Positions 60,440 to 64,000 of a DNA stretch of 64,000 nt are shown in pieces (position 1 is the first letter of the stretch; each line of letters begins with the position of its first letter). Origin of the DNA: Bacteroidia bacterium (GTDB lineage Bacteria > Bacteroidota > Bacteroidia > SXHM01); NCBI GenBank assembly GCA_022072225.1, contig JAJVIC010000001.1, forward strand, positions 222,340-286,339, given 5' to 3'. A model generated the notes under the pieces. The model saw only the letters and a program-made list of their open reading frames with translations. It ran no database searches and was not told the DNA's origin. A program made the translations under genes and the position numbers.

Positions 60440-61165
60440 ATGTCACAATCTTCAATTGAATGGACTGAAATGACTTGGAACCCAACTACGGGTTGCACAA
60501 AAATTTCAGCAGGCTGCAAATTCTGTTATGCAGAAATAATGTCAAGACGATTAAAAGCAATGGGTGTTGAAAAATACTCGGCAGGCTTTAAGATTAAGGC
60601 ACACGAAAACCAGCTTAACATTCCATATACATGGAAACATGGCAAAATCGTTTTTGTAAATTCAATGAGTGATTTGTTTCATAAAGACATTTCTCTTGAC
60701 TTCATCAAAAAGGTTTTTGAAGTAATGAATGATAATCCGCAACATGTTTTTCAAGTTTTAACAAAGAGAGCAGAAAGACTTTTTGAAGTACATAAGGAAT
60801 TAAAATGGACTCATAATATTTGGATGGGAGTTTCTGTGGAAAATGAGAAAGTAATAGACCGTATTGACTTTCTGAGGAAAACAAAAGCAAGAGTGAAATT
60901 TCTTTCTTGCGAACCATTAATTGGACCCTTATCTAATCTGAACTTAAAGAAAATTGATTGGGTAATTGTTGGAGGTGAAAGTGGACACAAACCAAGACCA
61001 ATGAATCCTGATTGGGTTTTAGAAATTCAGGAACAATGTGAAAAGGCAGATGTTGCATTCTTCTTTAAGCAATGGGGTGGTCGCAACAAAAAGAAAAACG
61101 GCAGAACTTTAAATGGCAGAACATATGATGAAATGCCAGAGATTGAACAACAATTAAGCGTTTAG
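60440..61165 (+). CDS. Phage Gp37/Gp68-family three-Cys-motif protein (DUF5131)
   Basis: 241 aa. It starts [29 protein letters not shown], with the three Cys at positions ~19, 26 and 29 (CxxxxxxCxxC). Further family motifs are [36 protein letters not shown] and [11 protein letters not shown]. The fold resembles radical-SAM-like proteins. The gene is widespread in phages and accessory regions. With tcmP upstream it forms the known pair, and the two probably act together on a nucleic acid or a nucleotide. Confidence 0.9.
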   Translation: MSQSSIEWTEMTWNPTTGCTKISAGCKFCYAEIMSRRLKAMGVEKYSAGFKIKAHENQLNIPYTWKHGKIVFVNSMSDLFHKDISLDFIKKVFEVMNDNPQHVFQVLTKRAERLFEVHKELKWTHNIWMGVSVENEKVIDRIDFLRKTKARVKFLSCEPLIGPLSNLNLKKIDWVIVGGESGHKPRPMNPDWVLEIQEQCEKADVAFFFKQWGGRNKKKNGRTLNGRTYDEMPEIEQQLSV

Positions 61166-61195
61166 ATTTACACATTACATGTTGCCTCACCCCCC

Positions 61196-61203
61196 TACAT
61201 TTG
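61196..61203 (+). promoter_or_regulatory. -7 box for the 40-aa peptide
   Basis: TACATTTG matches TAnnTTTG 17 bases before ATG 61221; no TTG at the ideal -33 distance. Confidence 0.4.
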
Positions 61204-61220
61204 TAAAAAACCAAAAAACC

Positions 61221-61343
61221 ATGAAAACAATTACCAAAACCCTGATTACCCTTTTTGCAGGCATACTGCTGCTAACCGTGCAGCCCCGCAAAGCACAGGT
61301 CTGTATTGATACGGCTATCATTGTTTGTAATCGTGCATATTGA
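61221..61343 (+). CDS. Short secreted peptide or truncated gene start
   Basis: 40 aa: a signal peptide (MKTITKTLITLFAGILLLTV, then QPRKAQ) followed by VCIDTAIIVCNRAY and a stop. The mature part would be 15 residues with two Cys. Either this is a small secreted peptide or the remnant of a longer exported protein cut by a stop. Nothing in the next 27 bases continues the frame. Confidence 0.4.
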   Translation: MKTITKTLITLFAGILLLTVQPRKAQVCIDTAIIVCNRAY

Positions 61344-61351
61344 TATTTTAG

Positions 61352-61359
61352 TACATTCG
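61352..61359 (+). promoter_or_regulatory. -7 box for the STAS-like gene
   Basis: TACATTCG, 11 bases before ATG 61371, resembles the -7 consensus. A TTG lies 24 bases upstream. Confidence 0.45.
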
Positions 61360-61370
61360 CTCCACCGCGA

Positions 61371-61760
61371 ATGAAAAAAATAACCACCTCCATTGATGAA
61401 TTATACCTGGATACCCACGGCATACTGCATATTGATATATCAGATGGAGCCGAAATAACCCTTGAAACTACAAAAGAACACCACCGCGCGGTAACCGAAA
61501 ACTTTGGCACAGGCAAATTTCTGGTACTGGGCAACCTGCAAAATTCATTTATTATAACCCCCGAAGCCCGCCACTACGCAAAACACGAAATGATAGACAC
61601 ATTTCACACAGCAACAGCAGTAATAGGCAATAATCCCGTTTCGCGCATTATTGTAAACCTGTTTCTCAAACTCAATCCTCCCGCTACCCCCTTTAAACTG
61701 TTTGCCGAAGAAAAGGAAGCCACAGAATGGCTGCTGCAACAGGCAGAACAATACAAGTAA
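61371..61760 (+). CDS. STAS/SpoIIAA-like regulatory protein
   Basis: 129 aa. It resembles the DUF7793/STAS-SEC14-type family of Bacteroidota: an N-terminal strand-rich part (LYLDTHGILHIDISDGAEITLETTKEHH), FLVLGNLQNSF, the middle helix TPEARHYAKHEMIDTFHTATAVI, then NPVSRIIVNLFLKLNPPATPFKLFAEEKEATEWL. It is likely a cytosolic regulator. It stands near a SiaC-like gene and an FNR-type gene, so it may belong to one signalling cluster. Confidence 0.75.
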   Translation: MKKITTSIDELYLDTHGILHIDISDGAEITLETTKEHHRAVTENFGTGKFLVLGNLQNSFIITPEARHYAKHEMIDTFHTATAVIGNNPVSRIIVNLFLKLNPPATPFKLFAEEKEATEWLLQQAEQYK

Positions 61761-61895
61761 AGCTTACCCCGGCAGTACAATCCCCATCACCTTTTGCTGT
61801 TTCCCGATAATTTAGACGGGCAAATAAAAGATTAAACTGCTTTTAAATTAATACTCATACTGCCCCAATCGGTATTTGGTCTAATAGTTTAAAAA

Positions 61896-61913
61896 ATGTG
61901 ATTACAATCACAT
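61896..61913. promoter_or_regulatory. Perfect CRP/FNR-type palindromic operator
   Basis: ATGTGATTACAATCACAT has 8-bp perfect arms around AC, i.e. TGTGA-N6-TCACA. It lies ~140 bases upstream of the SiaC-like ATG and ~570 bases upstream of the FNR-type gene, a plausible site for that regulator or a relative. Confidence 0.55.
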
Positions 61914-61951
61914 AAAGGCATCACCGATAATTGTTTATTTGCAAACGTTAA

Positions 61952-61968
61952 ACTGCAATAATTGCAGT
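61952..61968. promoter_or_regulatory. Second perfect palindrome upstream of the SiaC-like gene
   Basis: ACTGCAATAATTGCAGT has 8-bp perfect arms (ACTGCAAT/ATTGCAGT) around a single A. It lies 48 bases downstream of the first palindrome, centre-to-centre about 55. Possible operator. Confidence 0.4.
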
Positions 61969-62053
61969 ATCAGGTTCAAACACATAAAATGAAATCAGGA
62001 TAACACAAGCCCACCTTACGTTACAAAACCCATGGCACCAATACCTCGCAAGT

Positions 62054-62419
62054 ATGCTCAATATTCCCCCCACCGACAGAACTCCTGCAGTAGAATTTAA
62101 TTTACATGAAGGCGAACTGAGTATTCGCGGAAAATCACTTTCCGAAGATGCAGCCGCGTTTTACCAACCTGTAATTGACAGTCTGGTTAATTATAAAAAA
62201 CAACCCGGCTACCAAACCCGGGTGCATATACAGTTGGAATATTTTAATACCAGCTCATCCAAATCCCTGCTCGATATTTTTCGCGAACTCGAACAATTGA
62301 AAAACAACAGCGAAGTAACCATACACTGGTACTACGAAAAAGAAGACGAAGACATGCTGGAAGTAGGGCAGGACTACAGCGATATAGTAAACCTGCCCTT
62401 TAAAATGATAGAAGTTTGA
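62054..62419 (+). CDS. SiaC-like regulatory phosphoprotein (DUF1987), second copy
   Basis: 121 aa. The family motif LEYFNTSSSKSLLDIFREL contains the Thr-Ser-Ser-Ser phospho-site with Thr intact. It is the standard length for the family, unlike the longer copy at 48785. SiaC switches between a SiaB-type kinase and a diguanylate cyclase or similar partner. None of these is in the window, so partners may lie beyond the edge. It precedes the FNR-type gene by 64 bases. Confidence 0.85.
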   Translation: MLNIPPTDRTPAVEFNLHEGELSIRGKSLSEDAAAFYQPVIDSLVNYKKQPGYQTRVHIQLEYFNTSSSKSLLDIFRELEQLKNNSEVTIHWYYEKEDEDMLEVGQDYSDIVNLPFKMIEV

Positions 62420-62483
62420 TTGCAGTCACACCCTGTAAAAAAATAACCGCCTTAATTTGTAACAGCAACAACCTGTAATACCC

Positions 62484-63149
62484 ATGACCTCCTGCAACAA
62501 GTGTAAAGTATTCAAACAATGTTTTGCATCCCTGCTCAATGCCGATGAGCTTTCCCAGCTCGAGGCCGGCAAATCAACACACCAAATCAAGAAAAACGAA
62601 TACCTGTTTACCGAAGGCACAAGCTGCAAAAAAATATATACCATAACCAGCGGCACCATACTGTTAAAATATCCCACCCCTTCAGGTCAGCCGCTTATTC
62701 TCGGCCTCGCCCGTCCGGGCAATGTATTGGGTACCGCCTCGCTTATGCCCGAAAGCAAAAATGTATTAACCACCAAAGCCTTTGGTGATACCACTCTTTG
62801 CGGCATCAACAAAACTTTAGTTGAAAAACTTATGGACAACAACAAGGCAGTGCGCAACCACCTGATGAATATTATCTTCCAGCGCCAGCAACTCATATTG
62901 CGCTATACCATAATTATGCTTGCCGGAAAAACAATAACCAAATTGGCCTACGCGCTGCTGGTATTCTGCGAAAAAGACGGAAGCATTATTGCATCCAAGG
63001 AAACCATAGCCAACATGGCAGGCCTCAGGCGCGAAACGGTTTCGCGCCTGCTGAGAAAATTAAAAGACAACAAAATTTTAACCAGCAGTCAACGCGAAAT
63101 AAAAATCATTAACAAAGAAAAACTTCAACAACTTGCTTTCAAAAATTAA
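62484..63149 (+). CDS. FNR-type [4Fe-4S] oxygen-sensing transcription regulator
   Basis: 221 aa. N-terminal C4-x2-C7-x5-C13 plus C106; C13 to C106 is 93 residues, the same as C29 to C122 in E. coli FNR, and the local context TTLCGIN matches SMVCEIP. A cyclic-nucleotide-type beta roll (~35-120) and a winged helix (~160-215) follow. The recognition helix GLRRETVSRLLRK retains the Glu, Ser and Arg of FNR and has an Arg before the Glu as in CRP. It therefore probably binds a cluster and DNA near 61896-61913. Confidence 0.88.
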   Translation: MTSCNKCKVFKQCFASLLNADELSQLEAGKSTHQIKKNEYLFTEGTSCKKIYTITSGTILLKYPTPSGQPLILGLARPGNVLGTASLMPESKNVLTTKAFGDTTLCGINKTLVEKLMDNNKAVRNHLMNIIFQRQQLILRYTIIMLAGKTITKLAYALLVFCEKDGSIIASKETIANMAGLRRETVSRLLRKLKDNKILTSSQREIKIINKEKLQQLAFKN

Positions 63150-63200
63150 TACAATACAAAACCTGCCATACAGGTAAAAATAAATTGGCAAAAAAAATAA

Positions 63201-63218
63201 AATCAATATAAATTGATT
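63201..63218. promoter_or_regulatory. Palindrome overlapping the PAS kinase promoter
   Basis: AATCAATATAAATTGATT has 7-bp arms (AATCAAT/ATTGATT) around ATAA. It abuts a -7 box TAAATTTG (63218-63225) upstream of ATG 63272, so it could be an operator. The arm orientation is opposite to the classical FNR box. Confidence 0.4.
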
Positions 63219-63271
63219 AAATTTGAGCCAGCTAAAAAATACCTGTATGCCCCCACAGCTTTTTTTAGTAT

Positions 63272-63907
63272 ATGAATTCAACAACCCATGAACTGCATGC
63301 GCCCGATTATCGGGCGCTGTTCCGATCGGCACCGGGGCTTTACCTTATTTTATTACCCGACTTTACCATAGTCGAAGTAAGCGACAGTTATGCCGCAACC
63401 ACCATGACCGTGCGCGAACACATTATCGGCAAAAACCTTTTTGAAGTATTTCCCGACAACCCCGATGACAAATTTGCCGATGGCGAAAACAACCTGCGCC
63501 ACTCACTCAACACCGTATTAAAAACCAAACAAACCCATACCATGGCGGTGCAGAAATACGACATCCGCAATGCCGATGGAGTGTTTGAAGTACGCTGGTG
63601 GAGCCCCGTAAACAAACCCGTGCTGAGCCAAAGCGGAGAAGTGCAATACATCATACACCGTGTAGAAGACGTAACCGAATACATCCGAAATCAGGAAAGC
63701 CGGGTAAAAAAAGACAAACACATAGAAGGTCTGGAACGCAAAGTAGGCGAAATGGAAATGGAGGTATTTGCCCGCGCCCAAAAAATACAGCAAATGAATG
63801 CCGACCTCGAAAATCTGGTAGAACAACGCACGGCAGAGCTGCTGAAAACCGAACACCAGTTTCGCCAAACCCTTGTGCCTGTTGCACAACCGACTCAAAG
63901 GTGTTAA
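63272..63907 (+). pseudogene. PAS-domain sensor kinase, truncated by an IS element
   Basis: 211 aa remain. A PAS domain (~10-130) with FTIVEVSDSYAATTMTVREHIIGKNLFEVFPDNP and FEVRWWSPVNKPVLS, then a long coiled coil (~145-200) ending LENLVEQRTAELLKTEHQFRQ, which normally leads into a second PAS or the kinase core. After residue ~199 the sequence changes to TLVPVAQPTQRC and stops, so the kinase half is missing from this frame. The break coincides with the left end of a likely IS element at 63873. Confidence 0.8.
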
Positions 63908-64000
63908 AAAGTTTTGAAAACGCAAGAATAAAAAGCAAAAAGCTGAAATTATTTTTGTGTTCATGCAAGGCAAAAAACCATACACCGAAAAACTGTTCAA
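63873..64000. mobile_element. Left end of an IS1182-like insertion sequence
   Basis: TTGTGC-CTGTT-GCACAA (63873-63889) is a perfect 6-bp-stem palindrome right at the point where the PAS kinase frame breaks. About 75 bases on, an ORF begins MQGKKPYTEKLF, the usual start of Bacteroidota IS1182-family transposases. The element continues past the window. Confidence 0.6.
63963..64000 (+). CDS. Transposase, IS1182-like (3' end outside the window)
   Basis: Only 12 residues are inside the window: MQGKKPYTEKLF. They resemble from memory the N-terminus of IS1182-family transposases of Bacteroidota. The call depends on that short match and on the broken gene upstream. Confidence 0.5.
   Translation, partial: MQGKKPYTEKLF

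Noticed and set aside
60440..61165. The Gp37/Gp68 protein as evidence of a complete prophage
   Set aside because: No capsid, terminase, portal, integrase or lysis genes are in the window; the family also occurs in non-phage accessory regions.
1..64000. tRNA, rRNA or riboswitch genes
   Set aside because: No tRNA T-loop (GGTTCGAATCC-like) with a matching acceptor stem, no rRNA and no convincing riboswitch core were found by eye. A covariance-model search would be decisive.

Overview
The window reads as a chromosomal segment of a Bacteroidota bacterium, most likely an environmental or metagenomic member near Chitinophagales or Sphingobacteriales. The evidence is several type IX secretion (T9SS) C-terminal sorting domains, signal peptides ending in AQ, TAnnTTTG-type -7 promoter boxes with a TTG -33 element, almost no Shine-Dalgarno sequences, an RND pump fused to its outer-membrane channel, and a DUF2892/rhodanese/OsmC cluster. 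No tRNA, rRNA or cas genes were seen.

Layout. 1-5.3 kb: a carboxypeptidase-regulatory-like protein cut by the window edge, a small secreted protein with an apparent frameshift in its signal peptide, a large T9SS beta-helix-type surface protein and a MORN-like secreted protein. 5.3-16 kb: core metabolism (ABC ATPase, fused E1 2-oxoacid dehydrogenase, pfkA, phosphoribosyltransferase, aroK, SDR, lpdA, hemH). 16-34 kb: T9SS protein, pabB, tilS, LemA/TPM membrane-stress-like genes, dsbD, CvfB-like protein, hbd, fatty acid desaturase, priA, CotH-family secreted protein, ftsB-like gene. 34-38 kb: a thiol/sulfur module (thioredoxins, rhodaneses, OsmC, DUF2892) next to a Crp/Fnr regulator. 38-47.6 kb: secreted proteins, an M28 peptidase and a heavy-metal RND efflux operon. 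47.6-51 kb: NYN-LOTUS protein, cold-shock protein, a SiaC-like protein, and a helical-repeat gene enclosed by 40-bp inverted repeats.

51-61.2 kb is accessory. It holds orphan proteins, a LytTR regulator, a decayed T9SS tail, and an array with an exact 42-bp period built on an 18-bp palindromic core. It also holds an AT-rich operon of NYN nuclease, receiver and histidine-kinase-like ATPase, followed by the TcmP / three-Cys-motif (Gp37/Gp68) pair. The NYN-receiver-kinase operon is the best candidate for an undescribed system, possibly a phospho-gated RNase used in defence or stress. The 42-bp array and the inverted-repeat-bounded gene are the other two unexplained structures.

61.2-64 kb is a signalling cluster: a STAS-like protein, a second SiaC-like protein, an FNR-type regulator with the full four-cysteine pattern of an iron-sulfur oxygen sensor and a fitting palindromic operator upstream, and a PAS kinase gene interrupted by what looks like an IS1182-type element at the window edge.
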